A DNA stretch of 61,200 nt from positions 1 through 61,200 of the forward strand of contig SGPM01000158.1 of assembly GCA_004802725.1 (NCBI GenBank), in the 5' to 3' direction. Position numbers and translations under genes: made by a program. The notes beneath the pieces were generated by a model. The model did not search any database. It saw nothing but the letters and a program-made list of their open reading frames with translations, and had not been told where the DNA came from. The DNA comes from Antrodiella citrinella. Lineage: Eukaryota; Basidiomycota; Agaricomycetes; Polyporales; Steccherinaceae. Positions 1 to 12,884 of this stretch are shown here, piece by piece (within the stretch, counting starts at the first letter, position 1; each line of letters starts with the position of its first letter).

Positions 1-904
1 CAGGAGTGGTCTCCATGCCTGGTGAATTCTGGGGGGGGTTCAAACGTAGGGATGCCGGGGGTTGGCCAGCGAGCAGAGACCTGGTAGGGGGCGAGAGAGG
101 AATGGGAAGGGGAAGGGGGCCGAAACAGGGAGGAAACGCGTGTAACGATGCGGGGAGTACTACCTAAAGGGGTAATAAAAGCGTAAGATGGTGGGAGTAC
201 AGGTCTAAGGAGCGATGGCCTCTTGCGCCTTGGTACGAGGAACCTGCCCGGGATCATAGACGCTTGCTTGACGCGTTACCGTCACGAGATCGCGTTCCGG
301 CCACAATCCGGACCGCTGTTGTGGCATGCTTCCAGGCAACTCTCTAAAGTACATACGGTCCTACAGCCATCGGTCTGACAACGAGAAAGTAATTGAGTAG
401 CTACTAGAGAACATCAAGACAGCCTCGTTCGACGTGCCTTCAAATCACTCTCTATCTGTTCCATCAGCTTCGTATGCATTTCTGTCCTCGTTTTCTGCCG
501 CATTTCCTCCAGATTTGCTTTCAGTCTGAATATCTTCGATCAGGTCGACAAGTAGTCCCGCTTGCATCGCCCTTGCAACAAGTGCCTTGTCCTCAAGTGA
601 GCCGGCATACCGGAGCATAGTACAATCCAGTGCCAACGAAGCTGTGAGGTACAGTGGAGCGACGAAAATGCGAGAACAACAAAGTGTATTTCCAACATAC
701 ATATAACTATATCAGCATTCCAACATCCCTCCGACTCTACAGACCGCTTAAATACCAATACTCAAACTTTAAAGCCGAAGGAAAAATGACCGACAAACCC
801 TAAATACTAGACCCCACTTGCTGTGGACTTAATCATTTAGGACGGGGGACTATTCGGCACTATGTCAGCTCTATGTTCGTTAAACAAAAGTAACAAGGGG
901 GAGC
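1..904. other. Left edge, no gene recognised
   Basis: No conserved protein is visible. A short minus-strand reading frame (445-702) could be the last exon of a small spliced gene, because a GT...CAG pair lies just upstream on the minus strand (about 643-702). Its 45-residue acidic tail matches no family I know. The stretch also includes the 3' flank of the peroxidase gene. Confidence 0.4.
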
Positions 905-2619
<1,715 letters not shown>

Positions 2620-2701
2620 GTTGAAAGATGAAGGAGAGCTGCGGTCGGTACCTGCAAGTGTTCTGTAGAGCACTGAGGACTGCAACTCCAATCCTTGGTT
2701 G

Positions 2702-2709
2702 CTTTTATA
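2702..2709 (-). promoter_or_regulatory. TATA box of the manganese peroxidase gene
   Basis: The minus strand reads TATAAAAG about 83 bp upstream of the peroxidase ATG, a normal spacing for a fungal TATA promoter with a short leader. Confidence 0.65.
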
Positions 2710-2719
2710 CGTCGAGCGG

Positions 2720-4906
2720 CGAACTTGACTTTGAGTTTGCAATAATCATATCAAAATACCGAATTACTGAACAGTGAGGCCCTCACGACATTGCATGGTG
2801 TCGTTGCTGGATTCTCCCAACGGATCCCAAAGCCCCGACACCCCGGTGAATGGGCGAGGGAAGCGGTACCCTATTTCCCGTCCTCGGATTCACAAGCATG
2901 TCGGTACGCAAGGCGCAGGATTACGAGTGCGCATACCTAAGCCCTGGGCACGACGCGTGCCGATTGGGGATAGATGCCACAGTACGGCGTAAGGTGAAAC
3001 AAAACGCAGCTGCACAGTTGTACAGGATACTGATGAATGCGATGAATCCGGTACACCTGGAAGACAACAGAGACCGCAAAAGTACATCGGTGTTCGCAAG
3101 CCTACGCATAAATTTATCTCTCACCTCAATAATGTCGTGGATGGATCTTGAACGGATGTACAGATGAACGGTGGCCAACCGCAACCTGAGGTTTACATGT
3201 ACATAGACATGCGTGCGCCCGGCGTGGTGACCGACAAGACGGTATCCTGGAAGTAGGCACTTCCGCTTGCACCGCAACCGAAGGTACCGTCCGCCGTCCG
3301 CCGATATGTGAGATGCACCAGAGGAGTGGATCCAACACTTCTCCTCTAGCGTGGTTAGCTATCCCATGGTAGACCGTTTCCTTGACTGATCCAGAGAGAC
3401 GGGGGCGTATTCCTAACATGACATCACAAACACTGATACATAGAGACAGTTGTCGTGTCGCCGACTACAGCTTGACTTGCATTTGCCAACAGGCAAGTCG
3501 ATCCTGAGCGATGTTGACCGGAGCGATGTTGGCAAGATGAAAGGAAAACGAAACGCCGGAGGGCCTAGTCCACTCTTCGGTACTTCGGTTTCGCATCCTT
3601 CAAATTGAATTTCGGCCCTCGGTAGAGTATTGTACCTGACCCGCCACACGTACGCGCACGCCTTCCGACATTGAGGAATTCTAAGAATAAATCCTGGTCA
3701 GCGGTAATGGTTCACACATTCGACGGGATATGGGACACATGTCATGCGGTGAGCGAGGATTTCAAACTTGATCATTGCATGCGTTACTGACAACAACATG
3801 ATACAGCCAAAGGCGTCTACAACGGATGACACGCTGCTAAATAAAGTTGTGAGCGGCGGGTATGTCGGACCAACAATGGGAGTCGCGAGTATACGTACAG
3901 GTAAGGAGGAAGCAAGCCTAGACGAGCAAGCAACAGCGAACGAACGCCTCAGGCCTCACGTCCTAAAGAATACAAACCGGTTCTATTAACTCACCAAAAA
4001 TACATTACCTCTGTAGTAGGGGCCCATGAACTTGAAGCCCGTCTATTGGGTGTTACTTCTCCGTGGTGTGAGTCTATATTTGTTGGCACCGAAATAAGCA
4101 GTGAGATCTAGTGAGAAACTGATCCGGCGACATTTGGCTCGAGGAAACCGGTAGCCTTCGACGTCAATCATATGCATATCTAGACCTGCGAAGCACACAC
4201 GACCCGGGACCGATCTGATCACCCAGAGCAAAGATCAGCTTCCTGGCGTTCGTCGACGCGAGTCAAAAGTGAACGCGCCCATGACACTGCATACAGTGCA
4301 TTCCCAGAATGGAATAGAACACGATATTATTGGTTCATGAGAGCATTCCCCGAGAGACTCATTTGCCGGTGAGTGTTTGTGTTCAGACATGCTTCAGTGG
4401 TGCGCGCGATGTCCTACATCTGACATCGTCAGACTTGCATGCGAATGCGGCGTGCGGGTACACACAAAATGGGAGTACATACCTCACAACACAGTAATTG
4501 GAGAGCCAGGAGAAAATAAAAGCCACGGTCGAGGAATTTGGTCGAAACTTATTCATAATGGTAGAGCTCTTCGATCTTCACGATGTCAAAGCAAACGACG
4601 CTTAGGCGGGGACGGGAGCCGTCCAAGCCAGCAGCCATACAATGCCACGATGACACCTGTACATCAAGTAATGGGTACGTGATACAGTTGGAACGATCTA
4701 TAAGGTTATACAGTACTTCAGTCAAAAAGGCACAAAAATAAACCAAACAACACGCACATCTAAATTCATCGGTCCTCACCAACAACACAATTATGTTGCG
4801 AACTGAGACCGAGAATACTGACTATCTGGCACACCTATTTATACATCCGGTCGGAACGTGCATTCCCGACTCCAAAAACATTCGAAGTCGCCCAACCACA
4901 AGATTC
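2720..4906. other. Intergenic region, no gene recognised
   Basis: Only short overlapping frames on both strands, with no family motif and no convincing splice chain. The first few hundred bases are the peroxidase promoter side; the right end is the 3' flank of LSM6. Confidence 0.5.
2927..2933 (-). promoter_or_regulatory. Candidate metal-response element
   Basis: The minus strand reads TGCGCAC, which fits the TGCRCNC core reported upstream of Mn-regulated fungal peroxidase genes. It lies about 310 bp upstream of the peroxidase ATG, and a CCAAT pentamer is found about 35 bp farther upstream. A 7-bp match can occur by chance. Confidence 0.3.
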
Positions 4907-5297
4907 TCATATCAGCTCTGCAGCTGAGATGTACAGGACTGTGGTAGACCCTGATCAATACATCAATTCCAACGGCGACGAGTGATCACTAACCGTTATT
5001 TCCCCTGATAAACGCATCCCCATATCGGTTGGTGACAATCCCATTGACATGTTCTTCTGTCTGCTCAAGGGCGATATTCATGTACCCATCAAGACACGAC
5101 AGAATCCCTGCTCTTACGATGAGTCCCTTCTCGCCTGATATACAAACACCACACACACCTCTGTAATCCACGCCGGAAGTCAGGCGAACGACGACTCTTT
5201 TGCCCACCACACCCTTCAAGAATTCAGTCGGCGACCCAGAGGATGTTGGAGCTTCCGGAGGCGGTGGTGGCGGTGGTGTTCCTTCTGGTTCCGACAT
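4907..5297 (-). CDS. LSM6: U6 snRNA-associated Sm-like protein LSm6
   Basis: Subunit of the LSm2-8 ring that binds the U6 snRNA 3' end in the nucleus and of the LSm1-7 ring in mRNA decay. Three exons give about 94 residues. After a proline-rich N-terminal extension (residues 1-20) comes the Sm fold: Sm1 with TEFLKGVVGKRVVVRL and SGVDYRG, then CLDGYMNIALEQTEE, and Sm2 with GDAFIRGNN followed by VLYIS. The last intron was placed so that RGNN joins VLYIS, as in other LSm6 proteins. Start chosen at the Met before EPEGT because the upstream in-frame extension looks like leader sequence. The next gene is divergent, 330 bp away. Confidence 0.93.
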
Positions 5298-5627
5298 GGA
5301 GTTTACAGTGCGGTCGCTGCAGCGTGCGATGAGCACGAAGGTTGGAAATTGGAGATTTGCAGTTCTAGTCATAATTCTGATTACGTAATACCGCGCGCTA
5401 AGTCCCACTTAAATTATCTTCTATGAGGTCATGGTAATTTGTTGATCAGGAGCACTTTCAGAGCCGACCTCTTTCCGACCTTCCTTCCAACCACAGTGCC
5501 CGCCGTCGACCGTTTCATTCAACAGTGGACGATGCCTTGAGCTCGTCGTCTGCTTCGACGTGCGTGGATATCTTCAAACCGATCAAGGACAATCCGTAGT
5601 ACAGGCAAGAGCTAGAACGACCTCGTC
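5298..5627. other. Divergent promoter region between LSM6 and the ArAE_2-like gene
   Basis: A 330-bp intergenic stretch between two head-to-head genes. It must hold both start regions. I see pyrimidine-rich tracts but no clear TATA box. Confidence 0.5.
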
Positions 5628-8600
5628 ATGTCGGACTTACCGCACACAGATCCCCGCATGGGCGATGAGGACGAGGACGTCACGGTTCAAGGTCATAGCG
5701 AGACCTCACCAACCGCACATGCCAGTCGACGCAAGGAAGTCACGCTGATTCTTCCCTCCGAGTCCTTGTCCTCTGCGCCAAGCAGCGACAGCGACACGAA
5801 GAAAGAGAAACCGGCCGAGAAGGAAAGCGCGTGGATGCTAAAACCCGTCGTCCACTTTATCTACGATAGACTGCTCCCCGATGTCGCATGGGTTCCGAAC
5901 AATTGGACGTGGACAAAAGTCAAGCCAGTCATTCGGGGTGCCGTCCTCGCATTTGTATCCCTCATCTTCGTGATCGTTTTCCGTCTGGAGAAAACCCTTG
6001 GAAATGTGAGTCACACACTGCTTGTCTGCTCACCATATTTGACGTCTCGATGTTCGCCAGGCTAGCTTCCTCACTGTCACTGGTGCGTTCACGACGGCAG
6101 TCTGCACCTTCGATAACGTGACCTTACATTCGCACTTTAGCTGCATTCCTGGATCCCCCAATCGGTTCGTTCATAGAAGTGCTAGAGCGCGAAATAATTC
6201 TTGTGGCATTTGTTTCTCTCGGATGGGCGTGAGTGCAGATTCTGGAAGCTGGAGTCCACTGACTTACACGTCCGCGTGGAACAGGTGGAACTGCTTGGGG
6301 ATCTTTCTTGCCAGTAAAGCACGAAGTCAAATCATCAGCACTCCTTCACAGTCCCTCGTCCTCACCGGTCACTTTCTCGAAGCGGGACCTACCGTTATCC
6401 TGTTCGTCTTCATCTTCATAGGATGCTTCTTCTTCCTGTACTGGAAGGCACGCCTAGGACCTGGACAATTCACTGCTGCAACCGTCTTTGGTGCCATCTG
6501 TGTCGATATCACAATGCTCACTGCGGCGCTCTTCCCCTTCCCGAACTACAACATTGGCAAGGTGATCGTGCTCCCGTTGTGCATCCACGCCGCCCTCGCC
6601 ATTGTCCTCGCGGCGGTGATATTCCCGACGACGACGACATCGCAGTACACAGTTGCCATGAACAGTGTCCTCACCCCTTTGACTCAGATTCTGGACCTCT
6701 ACCGCGACGTACTGAAGATGGATCCCTCGTCCACGAAGTTCGCGTCTACCGCTAGCGCGATCCATGGCCTTTCCGAAAAGGCGGAAGCTGGGTTGGCAGG
6801 TACGGGAGCGGCGTCGCGTCTGCTGAAGCGCGATATCCTCTGGGGCAGGTTCTCCCCCATTGATTTCGGTGACCTTGGAAGTCTCCTTCGCCCGTTGGTA
6901 GTGCGGACGAACGGGATGGGTGTGTACTTCGCGATCATTGACCCGACCAGGGAGAAGTTCCCAATGACGCCCGCACCATCTCAGCCGCCCACGCCCTCTA
7001 TGTCCCGTACGCCCACGCGCCCGTCCTCGCCCGTAGATCATATACCAGAAAGTGGGGGAGACACTGTCAAGCGTAGAAGGCGTCCGATCGAACACGCCCC
7101 GTCGCCCCTCCGGCAATCGCTGACCGGACAGCTCACTAGCCGGTCTTCCAAAGACTCCGACAACGAGAAGAAGGAGAGACCCGAGACCGACTGGCAGCAC
7201 GCGTTCGCTCGACACTTCCACCACCACAAGCACGGCGACTCGCACCACGCTGCGCAGCACAACAATCACCTCCACTTCTCGCTTCTCCATTTCGCCCATT
7301 CATTGTCATCGAATCACGGGGGCCATTCCAGCATCCATTTGCCCAAACCCGCGGTCGGCGTGTTTGAGTCCCAGCGCTACGTCGCGTTGGAAGCGACGCG
7401 ACTTGGGTACGGGACGTCTGCGGAAACGACGGCGCTTTTCGTGCATTTGTTGCAGGAGAGCTGTGATGAGTTGCTGCAGCAATGTCAGGTCTCAATGAAA
7501 GCGACGAACGAGTGGGTCAGCAAAGCGCGTAGTGGTGGCTTTAGGGTGAGAGCCAAGACTGAGGCGGAGAGGAAAGAGAGGCTGGAGAATTTGGGCAAGG
7601 CCGGTGCTGCTCTCAAAGTGGCACTTGAGAATTTCAGAACCGACAAGAGGTAGGTTTCCTCGCGTGGAGACTCCACAATCACCATTGATGGTTCTCCGTA
7701 GACTCCGTATACTGGACCCGTATCGGCCTGCTCTCGATCCACAGCATGTTGACTTCCCCGGACATGGAGATCCTCCGATACACAAGTTCCTATTCCACTG
7801 TTACGTCTTCCAGTATCACTTCATGCGTTTTTCAATGTTCTTGAGCGAGATGGTGAGTCTAACCCTCCTTCACGGATGCCTTTCATCCAACAAATAGCTC
7901 GCTCACACGAACGCAAATGCAGATGGACAAGATCATCAAGCTGGAGAAAGAACGCCCGAACGCACGACTGTGGCTGCCCACGATCGATTTGCGTCATTAT
8001 GTCTCCGCGAGTAACCTAGACGAGAGCCCAGCGAATCAGCAAACCGACGATGAGAACCCCGGTACGTCCAAACATCTCGTCCTACGCCAACATAACATCT
8101 CACTTGAAAACGCGCTTTCTGTCTAGATGTCGTGCAAGGCATTGACCCATTCGGAGAGTTCGAAGACGGCGATCTTGGGCCTTCGAGCCGTAGAGACCCC
8201 GACGCGTTGCCTCCAGATAATGTCTTCCAATTATTGATGTCGTGGATACATCGAGGATACGTTGAATTTTTTAGCGGCAATTCGTTGTTCGCTCTGAAAG
8301 CTGCGTTGCTCACTAGTATGTTATCTTTTTTCCTCACGTTATGTTTCGTGCTCAAGAAATCATTTGACGCTTGTTGACAGTCATTCTGAGTCTTCCGAGC
8401 GTGATGAAGTCGTCAGCTGCGTTTGCGTATGGTGAGTAGCGTCGCCGTCTTGTATTCTCTGTCGCTTTCTGATGAGACACTTCAGGTGAAAAATTCGTGT
8501 GGGCAGTGTCAGTCGATTTACTGGTTACTCCGTTCATAATGCTCGATCTGACGATGATTCGATAGTTTCATAGCCCAGCTGACACTCGCACGGTGGCGAG

Positions 8601-10148
8601 GTGATACGACTTTCGGACTCGTCTCTCGTATCGTGGCAACGTTCTTCGGCTGTCTCGTCGGTATGGCTTTGTGGTGCGTGATTTCATATTAGATTTTGAC
8701 TGTGTATTGACCACTGATGCAGGTATATCTCCACGGGCACCGGAACTGGCAATCCATACGGGCTAGCTGCTGTAGTGGGTGTGGCCTCTCCGTTCCTTGT
8801 CTTTGCCAGGTTGTACTGGCCTGGTCCGCCGATGACGAACGTTGTCTTCTTCGTCACTATCACACTGGTACGTGCAAGCCATAGTTGTGTGCATTCGTTT
8901 GGGTTTTTGATTGAGCTCGACACCGATAGATTATTGGATACTCGTGGCAAAACACCCATATTCCTATTGGGTTCAACTATTGGGGATGGCCGCTGGCATG
9001 GGTACGTCTCGTTTACGCGCTGCATGACTTTTTCACTCACTGTACGCTTTCACAGCGACGTTTCATTCTAGTGACGGCCGGGGTCGTAGCAGCTTTGTAA
9101 GTCCCTTACTCCTTGGCGACACCTCTACAGCTCATGGTCAATTACCACTCATGCATGACAGCATCTTCTCATTCCTGCCTCCATCCACGACCCTGCGAGG
9201 CTACCAACGCCGCATGATGTCCACCACAGTTGCAGAAATAGGAAGCTCCTATTGCGCTATTGTGTCGTATGCGAACACGAAGGACCACAAGCAAGGGGAG
9301 AGGGTACAGATCTTGCAGACCCTCCTGGCAATAAGATTGAAGCTGAAGAGGTCACATGTTATGAAGACGAACATTGTGTATGAGGTACGATAGTGTATGG
9401 AGTGATAGTGTTGAGCGTTTGCTGATCTTTGTTTCGCTTCGCTAGTTCTCATTGCGTGGGAAATGGCCCGCGGAACGGTATAAGAAGATCCTGGATTTGC
9501 AACTGTGAGTTCCCGCGCGATTCCCGTTTTGCTTTACTGACAACTGACATATGAACAGGAAAATCGCGTTTTTGTTGTCTCATCTCATGTCTACCATCGA
9601 GTTACTGGAGCCGGCGTGGGCGCGAGCGTGCCTCAAACGAACGCGGCTCCTGGACTCGGACTTTCAGGGAGACATACTCGCGGTCATCAGTGCGTTTTAC
9701 CCTCTTTCACTTATACCAACTGCTTATCACATTGTTCTGTACTTTGACGGACGCAGGCTTGATCTCCACATCCTTGCGTACAGGACAGCCGCTCCCACAA
9801 ATCACCCCATGTCCTCTCCTCGATCGATTCATGAAGCACACGCACGGGCTTAACATTATTAGGCAAGAAGCGGACGACGACTACGGGTTGCCGCGGACAA
9901 TGACGATTGCGACGTTAGCGAATGAGCAGTACATGTGCGTTCACCCCCCACGTCATTCTGGGCGATTGAGGTATTGACCATTGGGATCTATTGGTGACGA
10001 TAACAGGTATTTCTCTGTGGGTGTGACGACCGCGTTCGGTATTGTTATGCGCCTGGATAGGCTTATGATGGCGACGAAGGAACTGGTAGGCGAACAGTAC
10101 CATATTCGTGGGATTGGATTGGATTATAGACCAACGAAGGATGCATAG
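5628..10148 (+). CDS. ArAE_2/FUSC-type membrane protein (BRE4-like, putative ER or plasma-membrane transporter)
   Basis: Large polytopic membrane protein of roughly 1,000 residues, spread over more than a dozen exons. A Ser/Asp-rich cytosolic N-terminus (about 70 residues) ends at a basic/acidic KKEKPAEKE stretch. A first hydrophobic block follows (VIRGAVLAFVSLIFVIVFRL, then FLTVTAAFLDPPIGSFIE across two introns), then further helices including ILFVFIFIGCFFFLYWKA. A long His/Ser/Pro-rich loop (about 6950-7330) precedes an amphipathic segment. A second helical set lies near 8220-9070, and the C-terminal DUF2421-like part ends at DYRPTKDA. This order (ArAE_2_N, FUSC-like core, DUF2421) is that of fungal aromatic-acid-exporter-like proteins, of which yeast Bre4 is a member. 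Substrate is unknown. Reading frames join cleanly through canonical introns, so the gene looks intact. Confidence 0.82.
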
Positions 10149-10562
10149 ACTTGGGCTTGCTTTGTTGATAATTTGTATAGAACCAGGAAGGAGCGATTCT
10201 GTAGCATTTTCATTGTGGCATTTGTGTATACGTATATTCACCCTCACATACGCTAAGTACATATCTCTATAATACTACATCACTATTACTTTCTGAAGGA
10301 AGAGGTTGGTCCAGCTTGCTTGGCTGGACGGTTCTCTGCGAGCCCTGGTCTCAGAGTGTAGCCATAGAGTCGCCGATTCCCGGTCCGACGTCCGGGATCG
10401 AACGCGATCTCGTGACGACGACACGTCTGACAAGCGCCCGGTCAGTGGCGTTGGCAGTCAACGTTCAAGTTCAACTTTGTTCCCGGCTTTGTGCACTATC
10501 ACTAACGTCTGAACTCTGGATTATTAAACCCTCTTCTACACTATATCAAGGCTTAGAAGTTG
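10149..10562. other. Intergenic region, nothing recognised
   Basis: About 410 bp between the transporter stop and the FunK1 pseudogene. It has short frames only and no repeat or RNA gene that I can see. Confidence 0.5.
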
Positions 10563-12880
10563 ATGCTCTCTCGTGGTTTCTGCCAGGATGTGGGCAAAGA
10601 TTCAGCCACCTCTGCTGGCCCTCTGAAAGTTACTACATTCTTCAAGCGATTCATGCCACTTGAAGGTAACGTCTTAGTTCCTAGAGCCAAGGACATGAAA
10701 GGTCTTAGGGTCGGACCACGTCTACTTACAAAGTCTGTAAGAGTCTCAGAGCTGCGCAATTCATTTGTACGTCCTCTCCTCAGGCTGCCACGACCCGCAT
10801 CAGGTTGTCTGCTGTACTCACGCATGTGACCGTGTTCTAGGCGGAAAGTGTCAATAACTGGAACGAGCGCGATGTCTTTCCTGGATTCAAGATCGTCAAG
10901 ACATCTCGAGCTCGGGACGACAAGACGCATCTCCAGCCTAGATTACGAGAATTTGAGTGGCCTTGGTCGTGATGGTAAGAATAATAGTAGGGAGACTGCG
11001 GACTGGGAGGCGATGGAGATCCACATCGGAGTCCGGACGGAAAGCACTGTTTTGCTCGCCGACATCGATGAAACGCGCTACCTAATCAACAAGGAGGACC
11101 CGGATGCCGTAGAGTCATTTGGACAGCTTGTCACATACGTCGCAGCGCAGATGACGCATCAACATCGTGTGTTCCTCTTCTCCCTTTTCATCTACGGCAA
11201 CTGTTTTCGAATCCTTCGCTGAAACCGCTCGGGTGCTGTGGCTACGGAGGCGATTAACTATCGCAAGAGACCAGATATGCTGGCGTGATTTCTTTGTCGC
11301 TACAGCCTCATCACTCTTGCGAAGTGCGGTTCGGATACGACGATCACAAGAGGCTCTTCACTCGACGCGACCTGTCTGACGAACGCTATCAAAGCGTACC
11401 AAGCGGACACCTCCATTCGACAACTGCCCACTGAAATGGAAGTGACACTGGAGGACAGCTATCCAGTCTACTAGTATCGAATGGAGGTGGACGTCAAGAT
11501 ATCCCGAATGGCTGAGGGCGTTGCTGCAGCCGCCCCACCGAATGGTGAAGAGGCCACAGAAGTTCCTGTCACGCGGACCAAGATCTTCCTGGTCCGGAAG
11601 CCTTCAAGTTTCTGGCTCGTGTTTACGTCGCATTGGATGTCGAAGCCAACAAGCTGATCTGCGTCAAGGACTCGTGGCGCCAAGAACACGAGACGCCTGA
11701 CCCAGAACACTACATCTACGATGAGTTCGAGAGCGTGGACGAGTGGAAGATATTCCTGCCTGTCGTTCCTAGTGCTAGAGATGTCCCCGGCGACGAGACG
11801 GACGGGAAACAGCGGACGGCGACGCAGACAGTTGTGGCAGAAACGTCGAGAAGTCAGAGTGGATAATTTAACTGCGCTAATTCACCACCGCGTTGTCCAA
11901 GAGTTCGCGTTTCCGCTTTCCATTTTCGTCTCGTCGTGACAACTGGTCCAGGTCATTCGCGATGCCATATCTGGTGAGATGATATTGTGTCATCCGGCAT
12001 GACTGATTACTAGAGGGTTTGAAACTGGGTCGCACAGTAAGTCCTCATCCCATTCTGGTCTCATTTCTCACTCCTTCTCAGGGAACATGGGCGTTCATGT
12101 CTTTTTCTTTGTTGTTTGATCCAGAGCACTGTCCTCACACCATCATGGACGACATGCAATCGTTCTTTTGGGTCCTCATATATATGGCGGTGCACCATCT
12201 ACCCAATACATACATACACTTCTGGCGTATTGAATATGTTCGACGAGTGCACCCAAGATGGCGAACACCTTCGCGGAGGTGACAGAAAATACAACTTTTT
12301 TTGTACCGCTAGGGGCCAGAAGTTCAATTGCATTCCCTTGCAGACGTTAGTCACTGATATTCGGGCCTTTTTCAAGGATTATGACGATGACGAGGCACGA
12401 TACCGGGAAAAGGAAGCTAGGGATAGAGATATTAATAATAACCTCGACGACCGCCACGCAATGTGTATCGCCCTCCATGACCGTCTCATTGGAGATCCTT
12501 TCGAGATCCTTGCTTTCTTCGACGCAGCACTCTCTTCCAATGACTGGCCCGCTTTGAATAGGTTGTCGGAGGACAAATTCCCTCCTACATCGATAACGAA
12601 GGAGGAGACCGAGATAAATGCAACCGAGACGATCGGCTACTCTCACACCCACGCGGATGGAACAGGGTCAAATTTTGCGCGGACGAAGAAGGTTTCTGCG
12701 TTGAACGCTCAGCCCCTTGCTGAGATCGCGTTGCGGAGGTTGAAGCGTCCAGCACCGGATGAAGACGACGACTCGGACGCGAGTGCTCACCGTCCGAAGA
12801 CCAACGCGCAAGACGATTCCTACGCCGTTCAGGCGAAGTGCTCGTCTGCTGGCTGGTCCCTCTGTACTGCGCAACGGTAA
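10563..12880 (+). pseudogene. FunK1-family protein kinase pseudogene
   Basis: FunK1 kinases are a large, mostly uncharacterised basidiomycete family. Family landmarks appear in order. An N-terminal portion includes QLVTYVAAQMTHQHRVFLFS and the following IYGNCFRILR. Then comes ANKLICVKDSWRQE and, near the C-terminus, GTWAFMS plus DDMQSFFWVLIYMAVHH. The tail is acidic and basic (RLKRPAPDEDDDSD). The frame is broken several times: in-frame TGA at 11220-11222 and 11286-11288 where FunK1 proteins carry Trp, TAG at 11472-11474, a one-base frame change near 11605, and TGA at 11937-11939. The catalytic core (HRD loop and the DWD/DFG-type metal site) should lie between the VIRDAI-like segment (about 11975) and GTWAFMS (about 12080) and is missing. 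A further frame change follows near 12220. The product would be inactive. Start is approximate. Confidence 0.82.
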
Positions 12881-12884
12881 ACGA

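Noticed and set aside
6454..7299. 281-codon minus-strand frame
   Set aside because: Antisense shadow of the ArAE_2-like gene, created by its GC-rich codon use; no domain.
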